Shown piece by piece: positions 38,004-47,870 of a stretch of DNA of 64,000 bases. Both the position numbers and the translations under genes were made by a program. The stretch lies in NCBI GenBank assembly GCA_022775905.1, contig JALFJX010000025.1:1-64000 (forward strand), read 5' to 3'. This DNA comes from Methanobrevibacter sp. GTDB taxonomy: Archaea; Methanobacteriota; Methanobacteria; Methanobacteriales; Methanobacteriaceae. Numbering within the stretch: position 1 is the first letter of the stretch; the number at the start of each line of letters is the position of its first letter. The notes under the pieces are model-generated. The model searched no databases, was not told the DNA's origin, and saw nothing but the letters and a program-made list of their open reading frames with translations.

Positions 38004-39767
38004 CTAGAAAGCTCCTCCACCTCCACCACCGGATCCTCCTCCACCACTACCGAATCCGCCTGAGTCAGATGGATTTGCTGAACTTGCACCGGTTGCAAAT
38101 GCAGTGTTCATCATTCCATATCCTCCATAATAATGATACATGAATATGTCATCATCATAGTCGGATATGTTTGGTACTTGCAGTTTCATGGATTCGTAAA
38201 CCTTGTCTGCTACTCCAAGAGCCGCACCATAAATTAAGTACTTCTTCCAAACAACTATTGATTCTGGAGGGTGTTCTTTAATTAAACTGTTGTCCTTCAA
38301 GAACTTCTTCAAGTTTTCCCATTTGAGATAGTAGACTCTACCCTCTTCTGTCCATCTTCCAAAAATATCTGCTGGTGTCATCATCAATGCCACGGAAAAT
38401 ATTGCTAGAATTACACCTGCAATCATACAATAAAATCCATTTCTCAGTTCTGTTATGAATCCTAGTACTGTTATTGCAATTCCAAAGATGATTCCAAGGG
38501 CTCCAATAATGTTAATCATTGTAGTACCTTTGTCCTCAAAGTATCTTGAAACATCCATCTGATTTTCAACGCTGTCTTCCCAGTCACCAACTTTTTCCAT
38601 AAACCATTTTCCGTTGATTTCAGAGGATAATTGACCATTTAATGTTGAAAGATTTAAAATGTTGTTTGTAGCAAAGTGTTGCAATGTATCAAAAATGATT
38701 TTTTCACTTTCACTTAATCCTTCATTGCTGTTAAATGTTAATATCAAATCTTTTGTTTCAGTATCGATGTCTTCCTGCACATTCAACTTAAGGGCTTTTT
38801 TCTCTATGAGATTCATAATCGAAGCTTCAAAACCTTTCATATTAGGTTTTCCAATGCTCATTTTATTTTCAATAAATGCATTAACCACTTCTGGTGGATC
38901 ATTTGTCGGTAAGTCTCTTTCATATATTCCCTCATAATTTACCTTAGGTTCCCTACCATATCTAAGATATGTGTAGATTGCACCTATCGGGCTTAAAATG
39001 GATAATAATCCTAAGACTAAATAAGTGTTGTTCCAAAAGTTACGTCCATTGATGCTGTCTTCCAAGTTTTTCATTATCATGTCACGACCATCTTGGTTGA
39101 CATGCTTTGCGTTTGGAGCATTTGTGAAATCATCAACTGGCATTAGGACAAGAACTTCATAATATTCTCCTTTCGGGATATATGAACTTTCAGTTGTGAT
39201 TGTATCTCCTTTTAATGATGAAGTGTCGTTATAGTCTTGTGGATTTAAATAGTATTCATTTCCACTATCTCCTGGTAAATGGATTGTTGATTGCAAATTA
39301 TTGACTGGAACATCCCATTCTTCACCCCATAGTTTGTATTGAAGTCCACCAACATCATTAAAGAGGGTCACTACTCCTTTCATATCATACATGATTGTAA
39401 CAGTTACATCACAATCTTTTATGCCTTTTGTATGTGCTTCATCGGAATATAAATAAATTTTCAAGTGTTTATATCCATCATCATCGCTTACTTCATACTC
39501 GGCATATGCACCGTCTGTATAAATTTCAATATTATCAATACTTTCTCCGGATTTCAGAGGTATATCTCTGTATACTCCATTAAAAGCACCATCAAATGAA
39601 TAATCGTACTGTTCTTCTACATGTAGTAGGCCATTATTTTCAACCGTCAAGTCTATAATTGCTTGATCTATTAAATAACTTCTATCGTCATCTGCTGACA
39701 CGAATGTTACTGTTGAAAATAATAATAAAAAAAGTAAGATTATGACAAATGTTTTTTTAACATTCAT
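38004..39767 (-). CDS. DUF2207 membrane protein with Gly-rich C-terminus
   Basis: A 587-residue DUF2207 protein. Residues 1-25 form a signal peptide ending in VSADD. The extracellular DUF2207 domain runs to about 235 (DLTVENNGLLHVEEQYDYSFDGAFNGVYRDIPL near the start). One transmembrane segment follows (around 248-268), then a cytoplasmic part, then two adjacent transmembrane segments (about 418-468). The tail is nearly pure Gly/Ser ending GGGGGGAF. The gene follows lemA by 15 bp with GAGGG before the ATG. LemA/DUF2207 pairs are common in bacteria and archaea; their function is not established. Confidence 0.88.
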   Translation of the reverse strand: MNVKKTFVIILLFLLLFSTVTFVSADDDRSYLIDQAIIDLTVENNGLLHVEEQYDYSFDGAFNGVYRDIPLKSGESIDNIEIYTDGAYAEYEVSDDDGYKHLKIYLYSDEAHTKGIKDCDVTVTIMYDMKGVVTLFNDVGGLQYKLWGEEWDVPVNNLQSTIHLPGDSGNEYYLNPQDYNDTSSLKGDTITTESSYIPKGEYYEVLVLMPVDDFTNAPNAKHVNQDGRDMIMKNLEDSINGRNFWNNTYLVLGLLSILSPIGAIYTYLRYGREPKVNYEGIYERDLPTNDPPEVVNAFIENKMSIGKPNMKGFEASIMNLIEKKALKLNVQEDIDTETKDLILTFNSNEGLSESEKIIFDTLQHFATNNILNLSTLNGQLSSEINGKWFMEKVGDWEDSVENQMDVSRYFEDKGTTMINIIGALGIIFGIAITVLGFITELRNGFYCMIAGVILAIFSVALMMTPADIFGRWTEEGRVYYLKWENLKKFLKDNSLIKEHPPESIVVWKKYLIYGAALGVADKVYESMKLQVPNISDYDDDIFMYHYYGGYGMMNTAFATGASSANPSDSGGFGSGGGGSGGGGGGAF

Positions 39768-39782
39768 AATAATCCCTCACAT

Positions 39783-40340
39783 CTAAAATTCTACTTTAGG
39801 AACTGCCCTTTCCGCTTCAGGAGCTTGGAAATATTCTTCTGCTTTAAAACCAAATGCTTTTGCAAGCCAGCTGCTTGGGAATTGTTGACATGCATTATTG
39901 TATTTTAATACAACATCATTATAGAATTGTCTTGAATAAGCAATTTTATCTTCGGTTTCACTTAATTCACTTTGTAATTGTTGGAAATTACTGTTAGCTT
40001 TTAAATCAGGGTAATTTTCAGCAACAGCGAAAAGTGATTTTAATGCGCCGGTTAATTGGTTATCTGCAGCACTTGTCTCTTCGACGGATGAAGCATTCAT
40101 AACTCCTGCTCTTGCTTTTGTTACTTCTTCAAGAACGCCTTTTTCATGAGCAGCATAACCTTTAACTGTTTCAACAAGATTTGGTATTAAGTCGTTTCTT
40201 CTCTTAAGTTGGACATCAATCTGTGCATAACTGTTTTTAACACGGTTTCTAAGTCCAACAAGGTTATTGTACATGTGTATTAAAGTAACTATAATAAATA
40301 TAACTACTATTATAATTACTATTGTTTGTAGTAAATCCAT
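39783..40340 (-). CDS. lemA: LemA family protein
   Basis: A 185-residue LemA protein: an N-terminal transmembrane helix ([20 protein letters not shown]) followed by a long alpha-helical domain. Conserved elements are VDVQLKRR-like [62 protein letters not shown] and the terminal [26 protein letters not shown]. It is the first gene of a two-gene operon with the DUF2207 protein. Exact function unknown. Confidence 0.94.
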   Translation of the reverse strand: MDLLQTIVIIIVVIFIIVTLIHMYNNLVGLRNRVKNSYAQIDVQLKRRNDLIPNLVETVKGYAAHEKGVLEEVTKARAGVMNASSVEETSAADNQLTGALKSLFAVAENYPDLKANSNFQQLQSELSETEDKIAYSRQFYNDVVLKYNNACQQFPSSWLAKAFGFKAEEYFQAPEAERAVPKVEF

Positions 40341-40472
40341 GATATCACTAATCTTTAATATTATTTATAGAGAATATAAACCTTGTTTTTTTTTTTAAGT
40401 TTATTAATGAGAACAATCTAATTATTAGTATAAGTAATATATTTTTGGAAAACACTACTTTTAATCAATACC

Positions 40473-40480
40473 TTTATATA
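40473..40480 (+). promoter_or_regulatory. TATA box for tRNA-Ser
   Basis: TTTATATA preceded by AATACC (BRE-like) lies about 75 bp upstream of the mature tRNA, so the precursor has a leader of about 50 nt. Confidence 0.55.
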
Positions 40481-40554
40481 GTTGAATGTAGATATATTAT
40501 TTTATCATATTATTCTAGACAATATGATTTGCAAGTATTTGCTAACTATTTTAT

Positions 40555-40639
40555 GCCGAGATAGTCTAGCCTGGTAAGGCGCGAGACTGGAAATCTCGTG
40601 GGCGTTCAGCCCTCCTGGGTTCAAATCCCAGTCTCGGCG
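40555..40639 (+). tRNA. tRNA-Ser (anticodon GGA)
   Basis: The acceptor arms GCCGAGA and TCTCGGC pair perfectly, with discriminator G at 40639. The anticodon arm GCGAGACTGGAAATCTCGTG presents GGA, reading UCC/UCU. A long variable arm (GGGCGTTCAGCCC) and GGTTCAAATCC T-arm confirm a type II serine tRNA. No 3' CCA is encoded and there is no intron. Confidence 0.95.
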
Positions 40640-40822
40640 TTTATTAGTTTTTAACTATATTTTTTTAACTTTATAAAATACTTGTTAGACTGATATTTTT
40701 GCACTCTTAGTTATTTTAGTAACTAAGTTTATAACTGTTGAAAGAACTGTGTTTTGTTAATCAAAACATTCGAATCTATTACTTACGTCTCGTAGATTCG
40801 CTCTATAAATGGAGGTTATAAG
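40640..40822 (+). promoter_or_regulatory. Structured leader of the S13 operon with three perfect stem-loops
   Basis: Between tRNA-Ser and S13: CTTAGTTA/TAACTAAG (40706-40727), TGTTTTG/CAAAACA (40750-40768) and CGAATCTA/TAGATTCG (40771-40800). All arms are perfect. GGAGG then precedes the S13 ATG. I see no strong TATA box in the gap, so the tRNA and S13 may share a transcript. A role in autoregulation or processing is inference. Confidence 0.6.
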
Positions 40823-41272
40823 ATGGAAGACGATTTTAAGCATTTAGTGCGTATTTCAAGAAAGGACGTAAATGGTAACAAAACCATTGAACAAGCTTTA
40901 ACTGAAATTAAAGGTGTAGGAATCTCTTTATCTAAAACTATGTGCCGTATTTTGGACTTAGATTTAGATGCTAAAATTGGATACATCGCTGACGAAGATG
41001 TTTTAAGAATTGAAGAAATTTTAGAAAACCCTCAAAAATTTGACATTCCTAGATGGATGTTAAACCGTAGGGAAGACTATGAAACTGGTGATGACATTCA
41101 CTTAATTGAATCTGATCTTGATATGACTTTAAGAGATGATTTAAACAGAATGAAAAAGACCAGAAGTTACAAAGGTAGAAGACACGAAGTTGGTTTACCT
41201 GTTAGAGGTCAAAGAACCAAATCTACTTTCAGAAAAAGTTCTTCAGTTGGTGTAAAACGTTCACGCGGATAG
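40823..41272 (+). CDS. rps13: Ribosomal protein S13 (uS13)
   Basis: A 149-residue archaeal uS13 in the small-subunit head. [36 protein letters not shown] at the N-terminus; the basic C-terminus [21 protein letters not shown] binds tRNA and rRNA. Confidence 0.98.
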   Translation: MEDDFKHLVRISRKDVNGNKTIEQALTEIKGVGISLSKTMCRILDLDLDAKIGYIADEDVLRIEEILENPQKFDIPRWMLNRREDYETGDDIHLIESDLDMTLRDDLNRMKKTRSYKGRRHEVGLPVRGQRTKSTFRKSSSVGVKRSRG

Positions 41273-41335
41273 ACATAGAACTTTTTTTTAAGAAATTTAA
41301 TATTTTAAATTCAATTTTATAAAGGAGATGTTTTA

Positions 41336-41875
41336 ATGGGACAACCTAGAAAATCAAGGAAAAAGTATAATACACCACCACATCCTTGGAATGCGGAAAG
41401 AATTAAAAATGAAAATAAATTAATGACTAAATACGGTTTAAAAAATAAAAAAGAAATTTGGAAAGCTGATACTTTAGTCAGAAGATACAGTAGAGAAGCA
41501 AGATACTTACTCGGTTTTGCTACTGATCAAATGCAAGAAGAAAAATTAGAATTATTAGGACACTTAGCTAGAACTGGTGTTTTGCCTGAAGGCGCTGCTC
41601 TTGAAGAAATCTTAGACTTAAATGTAGAAGATATTTTAAGAAGAAGATTACAAACTATTGTTTACAATAAAGGTTTAGCTCGTACTCCTAAAGAAGCAAG
41701 AATGTTTGTTGTACACGGACACATAGCTTTAAATGGTAAAAAAATCAACTCACCAAGTTATGTAGTTTTAAAAGGTCAAGAAGATGATATCGGATTCTAC
41801 CGTTCTTCACCTGTAGCTAAACAAATTGAAGAGTACAACAATGGTAAAACTGATAAAGTTAATACTGAGGAATAG
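41336..41875 (+). CDS. rps4: Ribosomal protein S4 (uS4)
   Basis: A 179-residue archaeal uS4 that starts small-subunit assembly. [22 protein letters not shown] at the start and the S4 RNA-binding domain [43 protein letters not shown] are conserved. Confidence 0.98.
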   Translation: MGQPRKSRKKYNTPPHPWNAERIKNENKLMTKYGLKNKKEIWKADTLVRRYSREARYLLGFATDQMQEEKLELLGHLARTGVLPEGAALEEILDLNVEDILRRRLQTIVYNKGLARTPKEARMFVVHGHIALNGKKINSPSYVVLKGQEDDIGFYRSSPVAKQIEEYNNGKTDKVNTEE

Positions 41876-41886
41876 AGGGTGTAATT

Positions 41887-42279
41887 ATGGCAAAAGATGA
41901 AAAATGGGGTATAGCTAATATTTACTCATCATTCAATAACACTATTATTACTGTAACAGACATTACTGGTGCTGAAACTATTTCCCAATGGTCTGGTGGA
42001 AAAGTTGTACGTGCAGACAGACAACAAGCTTCACCTTTCGCAGCTATGGCTGCTGCAACTAGAATTGCTGATGATGCAAAAGAAAAAGGATTCGTTGGTT
42101 TACATATCAAAGTAAGAGCTCCTGGTGGAAACGGACCTAGAAGTCCGGGTCCTGGTGCACAAGCTACTATCCGTGCTTTAGCAAGAGCTGGAATTAAAAT
42201 AGGAAAAATAGAAGATATTACTCCAATTCCTCACGATGGTACTGGAAGACCTGGTGGTAAAAGAGGAAGAAGAGTTTAG
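41887..42279 (+). CDS. rps11: Ribosomal protein S11 (uS11)
   Basis: A 130-residue uS11 near the mRNA exit. [39 protein letters not shown] and the C-terminal [20 protein letters not shown] are universal landmarks. Confidence 0.98.
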   Translation: MAKDEKWGIANIYSSFNNTIITVTDITGAETISQWSGGKVVRADRQQASPFAAMAAATRIADDAKEKGFVGLHIKVRAPGGNGPRSPGPGAQATIRALARAGIKIGKIEDITPIPHDGTGRPGGKRGRRV

Positions 42280-42294
42280 ATGGATGGGTTTAAT

Positions 42295-43098
42295 ATGGAG
42301 ATAGAAGTTAAAAGTCAAAAGGATGATGAAATTGTATTCATCATTCGTGATGCAGAAGTACCTTTTGTTAATGCAATTAGAAGATGTGCTATGGTAAATG
42401 TACCAAAAATAGCTATCGAAGATGTAAATATTATTAGAAATGATTCCGCTATGTTTAATGAGGTGCTTGCTCATAGACTTGGTTTAACTCCTTTAGTTTC
42501 TGATCTTGATGCTCTTGAAGGATTATCATTACCTGAAGATGATGATTGGGAAGAGTTCACTAATGGAATCATGTTCACTTTAAAGGAAGAAGGACCTAAA
42601 GTAGTTTATTCAAAGGATTTAATATCTTCAGACTCAAAAATTAAACCAGTATACGATACCATTCCTTTAGTAAAACTTAAAGAAAACGAAGAACTCAATA
42701 TTGAAGCTGTTGCAAAAGTAGGATACGGAAAAGAACATGCAAAATGGATGCCAACCACTGTTTGTGCTTACAAACAATATCCTGAAATCACTTTCAATGA
42801 TGATTTGGAAATTGATTATGACTGTGCATCTGCATGTCCTAGAGGTGTTTTAAAATCTGACAAAAGGTCTAAAAAGATTAAGATTTTGGACATTGAAAAC
42901 TGTGCTATGTGTAAAAGCTGTGTTAGAGCTTCAACTAACGGATACATTAACGTAGGGTATCGTGAAAATGATTTCATATTTAGAATAGAAACTGATGGAT
43001 CAATGCCTCCTAAAGAAGTTTTATTAAAAGCTTGTGAAGTATTAGGTGAAAAAGCAGATAAGTTTATCAGATTTAGTGAAGAAGGAGGAAGTAAATAA
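42295..43098 (+). CDS. rpoD: RNA polymerase subunit D (Rpo3), with Fe-S domain
   Basis: A 267-residue homologue of bacterial alpha/eukaryotic RPB3. It pairs with subunit L to nucleate polymerase assembly. The N-terminal domain has VPFVNAIRRCAMVNVPKIAIEDVNI and LAHRLGLTPLV. A ferredoxin-like insertion has DCASACPRGVL and NCAMCKSCVRAS, supplying Cys for a [4Fe-4S] cluster, as in several archaea. ATG 42280, directly after the S11 stop, is an alternative start; I prefer 42295 because GATGGATGGG lies just upstream. Confidence 0.95.
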   Translation: MEIEVKSQKDDEIVFIIRDAEVPFVNAIRRCAMVNVPKIAIEDVNIIRNDSAMFNEVLAHRLGLTPLVSDLDALEGLSLPEDDDWEEFTNGIMFTLKEEGPKVVYSKDLISSDSKIKPVYDTIPLVKLKENEELNIEAVAKVGYGKEHAKWMPTTVCAYKQYPEITFNDDLEIDYDCASACPRGVLKSDKRSKKIKILDIENCAMCKSCVRASTNGYINVGYRENDFIFRIETDGSMPPKEVLLKACEVLGEKADKFIRFSEEGGSK

Positions 43099-43463
43099 TG
43101 GCTAAAAAGATTATAAAAACTAATCCTAACCTTATTGAACTTATTAATAAACTTTATGAACAATCAAGAAGTGAAGATGTAGCTATCTGGAAAGATGTTG
43201 CACAAAGGCTTGAAAGGTCTAATAGAAGAACCGCTGAAGTAAATTTGTCTGATATTGCAAGACATGCTGAAGCTGGTGAAACTATTTTAGTACCAGGTAA
43301 AGTTTTATCAAATGGTAATTTAACAGAAAAAGTAGATGTTGTAGCATTAAAATTCTCAGCAAAAGCACAAGAAAAAATCGAAAGTGCTGGTGGAGAATGC
43401 ATCGCTATTGACGAAATAATCGAATCTAATCCTAAAGGATCAAACATTAGGATTATGGAATAG
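43098..43463 (+). CDS. rpl18e: Ribosomal protein L18e (eL18)
   Basis: A 121-residue eL18, structurally related to uL15. [45 protein letters not shown], then [34 protein letters not shown]. Its ATG overlaps the last base of the rpoD stop. Confidence 0.96.
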   Translation: MAKKIIKTNPNLIELINKLYEQSRSEDVAIWKDVAQRLERSNRRTAEVNLSDIARHAEAGETILVPGKVLSNGNLTEKVDVVALKFSAKAQEKIESAGGECIAIDEIIESNPKGSNIRIME

Positions 43464-43471
43464 GTGTTATT

Positions 43472-43894
43472 ATGATTATTGATGGAGAAGGCTGCATTTT
43501 AGGAAGATTAGCTAGTGTAACTAGTAAAAATCTTTTAGAAGGCGAAGAAGTAATTATTATTAATGCTGAAAAAATTATGTTAACTGGTAATAGGGATTGG
43601 GCTTATGCTAAATACAAACAAAGAGTTGACAGGGCAAGTATTTCTAACCCTCGTGACTTAGGTCCTAAATATCCTAGAAGACCAGATGATATATTTAGAA
43701 GAACTGTAAGAGGAATGTTACCTTTCAAAAAATCTAAAGGTAAAACTGCATTCAAAGGTTTAAAAGCATTTGTTGGCGTACCTGCTGAATATGCTGATGC
43801 AGAACTCACTTCAGTTCCTGAAGCAGAATACAAAAACATTAAAAAAGGTATCGAGTTAGGAGAAATCTCCAAACTTTTAGGAGCTACCTTTTAG
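43472..43894 (+). CDS. rpl13: Ribosomal protein L13 (uL13)
   Basis: A 140-residue archaeal uL13. [80 protein letters not shown] are conserved. Confidence 0.97.
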   Translation: MIIDGEGCILGRLASVTSKNLLEGEEVIIINAEKIMLTGNRDWAYAKYKQRVDRASISNPRDLGPKYPRRPDDIFRRTVRGMLPFKKSKGKTAFKGLKAFVGVPAEYADAELTSVPEAEYKNIKKGIELGEISKLLGATF

Positions 43895-43912
43895 ATAGAT
43901 GGATGTGTAATT

Positions 43913-44314
43913 ATGGTTAAAGTTATTCATACTAGTGGAAAACGTAAAACAGCTATCGCAAGAGGTACTGTTCGTGAAGGAACTGGTAAAGTTAGAATTA
44001 ACAGAGTTCCTTTAGAACTTTATTCTCCTGAGCTTGCTAACTTAAAATTACAAGAACCATTAACCTTAGCTGGCGACTTAGCTAATGAAGTGGATATCAA
44101 TATCCATGTTATTGGTGGAGGAGTAATGGGTCAAGCTGAAGCTGCACGTATGGTTATTGCAAAAGGACTTGTTCAATGGTCACAAGATATGGATTTAAAA
44201 GAAAAATTCACTCAATACGACAGAACTATGTTAGTTGGTGACCCAAGACGTTCCGAACCTAAAAAATACGGTGGTCCTGGTGCAAGAGCTCGTAAACAAA
44301 AAAGTTACAGATAA
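43913..44314 (+). CDS. rps9: Ribosomal protein S9 (uS9)
   Basis: A 133-residue uS9. [30 protein letters not shown] starts it; the end [24 protein letters not shown], with Tyr-Arg reaching the P-site tRNA, is diagnostic. Confidence 0.98.
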   Translation: MVKVIHTSGKRKTAIARGTVREGTGKVRINRVPLELYSPELANLKLQEPLTLAGDLANEVDINIHVIGGGVMGQAEAARMVIAKGLVQWSQDMDLKEKFTQYDRTMLVGDPRRSEPKKYGGPGARARKQKSYR

Positions 44315-44362
44315 TTCCTTCTGTACTTTTATATTTTATTTAAATTAAAAAAGATGATGTAA

Positions 44363-44533
44363 ATGATTCCTATTAGATGTTTAAGTTGTGGAAAACCTGT
44401 ATCAGCATACTTTGATGAATATAACAAAAGAGTAGCTGCTGGTGAAAAGTCTAAAGATGTTTTAGATGATTTAGGTTTAACTAGATATTGTTGTAGAAGA
44501 ATGTTAATTTCCCACGTGGAAACTTGGGAATAA
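44363..44533 (+). CDS. rpoN: RNA polymerase subunit N (Rpo10)
   Basis: A 56-residue zinc-binding polymerase subunit, homologue of RPB10. [20 protein letters not shown] has the CxxC pair and [13 protein letters not shown] has the adjacent CC, together forming the atypical zinc site. Preceded by AAGATGATG-type sequence. It joins with subunits D, L and P in the assembly platform. Confidence 0.97.
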   Translation: MIPIRCLSCGKPVSAYFDEYNKRVAAGEKSKDVLDDLGLTRYCCRRMLISHVETWE

Positions 44534-44608
44534 TTTTACATACGTAGGGATATTTTTTAATAAAAATATAATCTTGGTAAAATATATGCCTAAATGGAAG
44601 TAATATTC

Positions 44609-44791
44609 ATGGATGTTGAAAAAAAATTAACAAGGTTTGAAAGGGCTAGACTTCTCGGAGCAAGAGCAATTCAAATATCAATGGGTGCTAAACCTTTAGT
44701 AGAAATTAAAGATTCTTTAGATCCTATAGATATTGCTTACGAAGAACTCAAAGCTGGAGTTTTACCATTAGATGTTATTAGATATGAATAA
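44609..44791 (+). CDS. rpoK: RNA polymerase subunit K (Rpo6)
   Basis: A 60-residue homologue of RPB6/omega: [29 protein letters not shown] and the end [10 protein letters not shown]. An in-frame ATG five codons upstream exists; the chosen one fits the family length and has GGAAG upstream. Confidence 0.95.
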   Translation: MDVEKKLTRFERARLLGARAIQISMGAKPLVEIKDSLDPIDIAYEELKAGVLPLDVIRYE

Positions 44792-44809
44792 ATAGTTTTT
44801 CTATTTATT
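44787..44809 (+). terminator. Perfect 9-bp hairpin across the rpoK stop codon
   Basis: AATAAATAG (44787-44795), loop TTTTT, CTATTTATT (44801-44809). The TAA stop is in the 5' arm. No long T-tract follows. Confidence 0.5.
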
Positions 44810-44851
44810 CCTAATATTTATTTAAAAAAAATAAAAAATACCAATATAACT

Positions 44852-44860
44852 CTATAAATA
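44852..44860 (+). promoter_or_regulatory. TATA box upstream of enolase
   Basis: CTATAAATA lies 66 bp upstream of the enolase start, after the rpoK hairpin, suggesting a separate promoter for the enolase-to-prenyl-synthase gene set. Confidence 0.5.
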
Positions 44861-44926
44861 GACTTACTGATTTTTTCGGAGTATAGGTTAGTTGGTAATA
44901 AATTAATTGGCACTGAGGTGTTTTTT

Positions 44927-46171
44927 TTGGTTAGTATAATAGAGGACGTCCAAGTTCGAAAGATTTTGGACAGCAGAGGAAACCCTACTATCGAAGTAGA
45001 TGTAATTACTTGGAACAGTAAGGGTAGAGCTGCAGCACCTAGCGGAGCAAGTACTGGTTCACGTGAAGTAGTACCTTATCCTAAAGGTGGAATTGATGAA
45101 GTTGTTAGTGAAATGGAAGATTTGATTGCTTCTGAACTCATTGGAATGGATGCTGAAGATTTAGCAACTATTGATGAAGTATTGAAAGAAGTTGATGGAA
45201 CCGATAATTTATCTGCTATTGGTGGTAATACTACTGTTGCTATCTCAATGGCAGTAGCTAAAGCAGCAGCTGCATCTTATAGTATGCCATTATATAAATA
45301 CATTGGTGGAAATTTAGTAAATGAATTACCTTTCCCTTTAGGAAATATGATGAATTGTGGAGCACATGCAGGTATTAATGCGCCTGATATTCAAGAATTT
45401 CTAGTTGTTCCTGTTGGAGCTACTAATGTTGGTGATGCAATTTTTGCAAATGCTTCTGTTCATAAAAGATTAAAGGAATTAATTCAAACTAAAGATTCAA
45501 ACTTTACCGGAGGTAAAGGTGATGAAGGTGGATGGGTGCCTAATATTTCAAATGAATCTGCTTTAGAAATTCAAGCCCAGGCTTGTGAAGAAGTAGGGGA
45601 TGAATTAGGTATTGAAATTAGACCTTCACTTGATATTGCTGCATCCGAATTATGGAATGCAGAAGAGCAAAAATATATTTATGCTCAAGATGGTATCAAA
45701 AGAGATACCGGAGATCAAATTGATTTCGTAAAAGATATTATTGATACTTACAATATGTTTTATGTGGAAGATCCATTTGATGAATCTGACTTTGGAGGAT
45801 TTTCTCAATTGACTGCAAAAGTTGGGGATAAATGCCTTATTTGCGGTGATGATTTATTTGTAACAAATAAAGATTTATTGGCTAAAGGTATTGAAATGAA
45901 AGCAGCTAATGCTATCATAATTAAACCAAATCAAATTGGTTCATTATCTGAAACTTATGCCACTGTCAAATTGGCTAAAGAAAATAATATTGTCCCTGTG
46001 GTATCACATAGATCCGGTGAAACTACTGATGAAACTATTGCTCATTTAGCAGTTGGTTTTTCATCTCCGTTGATAAAAACTGGAGCTATTGGTGGGGAAA
46101 GAATAGCTAAATTAAATGAACTAATTCGTATTGAAGAAGAACTTCCAAATCCAACTATGAGTAAATTTTAA
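44927..46171 (+). CDS. eno: Enolase
   Basis: A 414-residue enolase converting 2-phosphoglycerate and phosphoenolpyruvate. [17 protein letters not shown] at the start, [17 protein letters not shown], the acid/base region [19 protein letters not shown] for Mg2+, and catalytic Lys in [14 protein letters not shown] followed by SHRSGET are all present. I chose the TTG at 44927 because GAGGTG ends seven bases before it; a GTG three codons upstream falls inside that site. Confidence 0.97.
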   Translation: MVSIIEDVQVRKILDSRGNPTIEVDVITWNSKGRAAAPSGASTGSREVVPYPKGGIDEVVSEMEDLIASELIGMDAEDLATIDEVLKEVDGTDNLSAIGGNTTVAISMAVAKAAAASYSMPLYKYIGGNLVNELPFPLGNMMNCGAHAGINAPDIQEFLVVPVGATNVGDAIFANASVHKRLKELIQTKDSNFTGGKGDEGGWVPNISNESALEIQAQACEEVGDELGIEIRPSLDIAASELWNAEEQKYIYAQDGIKRDTGDQIDFVKDIIDTYNMFYVEDPFDESDFGGFSQLTAKVGDKCLICGDDLFVTNKDLLAKGIEMKAANAIIIKPNQIGSLSETYATVKLAKENNIVPVVSHRSGETTDETIAHLAVGFSSPLIKTGAIGGERIAKLNELIRIEEELPNPTMSKF

Positions 46172-46190
46172 TAGATTTGGGGAGATAATT

Positions 46191-46385
46191 ATGTCAAAAA
46201 TAACAATTGATTATGATAAATGTGATGGTGCAGACTGTGCAGAATGTTCTGATGTTTGTCCTATGGAAGTATTAGTTCTTAAAGGAGACAAAATTGAAAT
46301 TGTCGATCCTTCAGAATGTAGTTATTGTGAAGTATGTATGGACGTATGTCCAAATGATTGTATTATAATTGAAGATGATTTTTAA
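46191..46385 (+). CDS. Small 2[4Fe-4S]-type ferredoxin
   Basis: A 64-residue ferredoxin-like electron carrier. The second cluster motif CSYCEVCMDVCPNDC is complete. The first (CDGADCAECSDVCP) has Cys-x4-Cys-x2-Cys-x3-Cys spacing, one of the usual first spacings being altered by two residues, so its cluster may be atypical. It lies between enolase and S2, as in other Methanobacteriales. Confidence 0.92.
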   Translation: MSKITIDYDKCDGADCAECSDVCPMEVLVLKGDKIEIVDPSECSYCEVCMDVCPNDCIIIEDDF

Positions 46386-46397
46386 ATAGGTGATAAA

Positions 46398-47000
46398 ATG
46401 GCAAATGATGAATTATTAATAGATTTAGATAATTACTTAGCAGCTGGTTTACACATTGGTACTCAACAAAAAACCAGCGACATGGAAAAATACATATTCA
46501 GAGTAAGATCTGATGGTTTATACGTATTAGATATTCAAAAAACTGATGAAAGAATCAGACAAATCGCAAAACTCTTAGCAAAATATGACCCAGAAGATAT
46601 TTTAGTAGTAGCAACCAGACAATATGGTCAAGCTCCTGTTAAAAAATTCGGAGAAATCACCGGTGCAAAAACTATTCCTGGTAGATTCATCCCTGGTACT
46701 TTAACCAACCCAAATTATGCTAAGTTCATTGAACCTAAAGTTATTGTTGTAACTGACCCAAGATCTGATGCACAAGCAGTTTTAGAATCCAAACAAAACG
46801 GTATTCTCGTTGTTGCATTATGTGATACTGAAAACTTACTCAGTTTTGTTGATATTGCAGTACCTGTTAACAACAAAGGTAGAAAAGCTATTGCTTTAGT
46901 ATACTGGTTACTTGCAAGACAAATCTTAAGAGAAAGAGGAGACATTCCTGAAGACGGTGACTTAGATATTGATTCCACTGACTTTGAACTTAAATTTTAA
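46398..47000 (+). CDS. rps2: Ribosomal protein S2 (uS2)
   Basis: A 200-residue archaeal uS2. [56 protein letters not shown]-like [35 protein letters not shown] and [25 protein letters not shown] are diagnostic. Confidence 0.98.
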   Translation: MANDELLIDLDNYLAAGLHIGTQQKTSDMEKYIFRVRSDGLYVLDIQKTDERIRQIAKLLAKYDPEDILVVATRQYGQAPVKKFGEITGAKTIPGRFIPGTLTNPNYAKFIEPKVIVVTDPRSDAQAVLESKQNGILVVALCDTENLLSFVDIAVPVNNKGRKAIALVYWLLARQILRERGDIPEDGDLDIDSTDFELKF

Positions 47001-47009
47001 GTGAGTTAA

Positions 47010-47858
47010 ATGTTAAGACAACCTGCCGTAGCTGGATCATTTTATCCAGATGATGTTGAAAATCTAAAAAGACTCATTGAGAGTTGTTTTTTAGAGGAAT
47101 CAGGTGTTGGTTTTATACCTGAATTGAATAAATTTGAAGGTAAAGATTACCCTATCAACGTTATGGTTCCACATGCAGGTTATCAATATTCTGGTGCAAT
47201 AGCTTCTCATAGCTATTGCAATATCGTTAAAAATGGTTTTCCTGAAGTTTTTATTATTATAAGTCCAAATCATACTGGTTTTGGTAGTGAAATTTCTGTT
47301 TTTAATGAAGGTGTTTGGATGACACCTTTAGGAAATGTTGAAGTTGATAATGAATTTGCTGATGAGATAATTTCAATTTCAGATATTGCAAGTTCAGATT
47401 TCCATGCTCATGTTCATGAACATAGTATAGAAGTTCAACTACCTTTCCTTCAATATTTTTCTTCCGATTTTAAAATAGTTCCGATTACTATGGGAACACA
47501 AACTTTTGTAACTTCAAATGATTTAGCAAATGCTATTTTTGAAGCTGGAAATAAGTTAGGTAAATCCTATTGTGTTATTGCAAGTACAGATTTATCTCAT
47601 TTTAACAATCAGGAAAAAGCAAATAAAGTTGATGGCTTTGTTTTAGAAGATATTGAAGAAATGAATGAATTCAAATTGTTTGAAGAAGTCGTTCAGTATA
47701 ATATTACCATGTGTGGTTATGGTCCTGTAATGACCAATATTTCACTTTCTAAGAGAAATGGGAAGAATTCTTGTGAAATATTAGCATATCAAACTAGTGG
47801 TGATGTCACTGGTGATTATAGCTCTGTTGTTGGATATGCTTCAGGAGTTTTTAAATAA
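47010..47858 (+). CDS. MEMO1 family protein
   Basis: A 282-residue member of the MEMO1 family, related to extradiol dioxygenases. RQPAVAGSFYPDD, the metal-site His in VPHAGYQYSGAIASHSY, SPNHTGFG, HEHSIEVQLPFLQY, and STDLSHFNN are present. The family's biochemical role in archaea is unsettled. Directly upstream of mevalonate kinase. Confidence 0.93.
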   Translation: MLRQPAVAGSFYPDDVENLKRLIESCFLEESGVGFIPELNKFEGKDYPINVMVPHAGYQYSGAIASHSYCNIVKNGFPEVFIIISPNHTGFGSEISVFNEGVWMTPLGNVEVDNEFADEIISISDIASSDFHAHVHEHSIEVQLPFLQYFSSDFKIVPITMGTQTFVTSNDLANAIFEAGNKLGKSYCVIASTDLSHFNNQEKANKVDGFVLEDIEEMNEFKLFEEVVQYNITMCGYGPVMTNISLSKRNGKNSCEILAYQTSGDVTGDYSSVVGYASGVFK

Positions 47859-47870
47859 AGGTGTTTTTTT

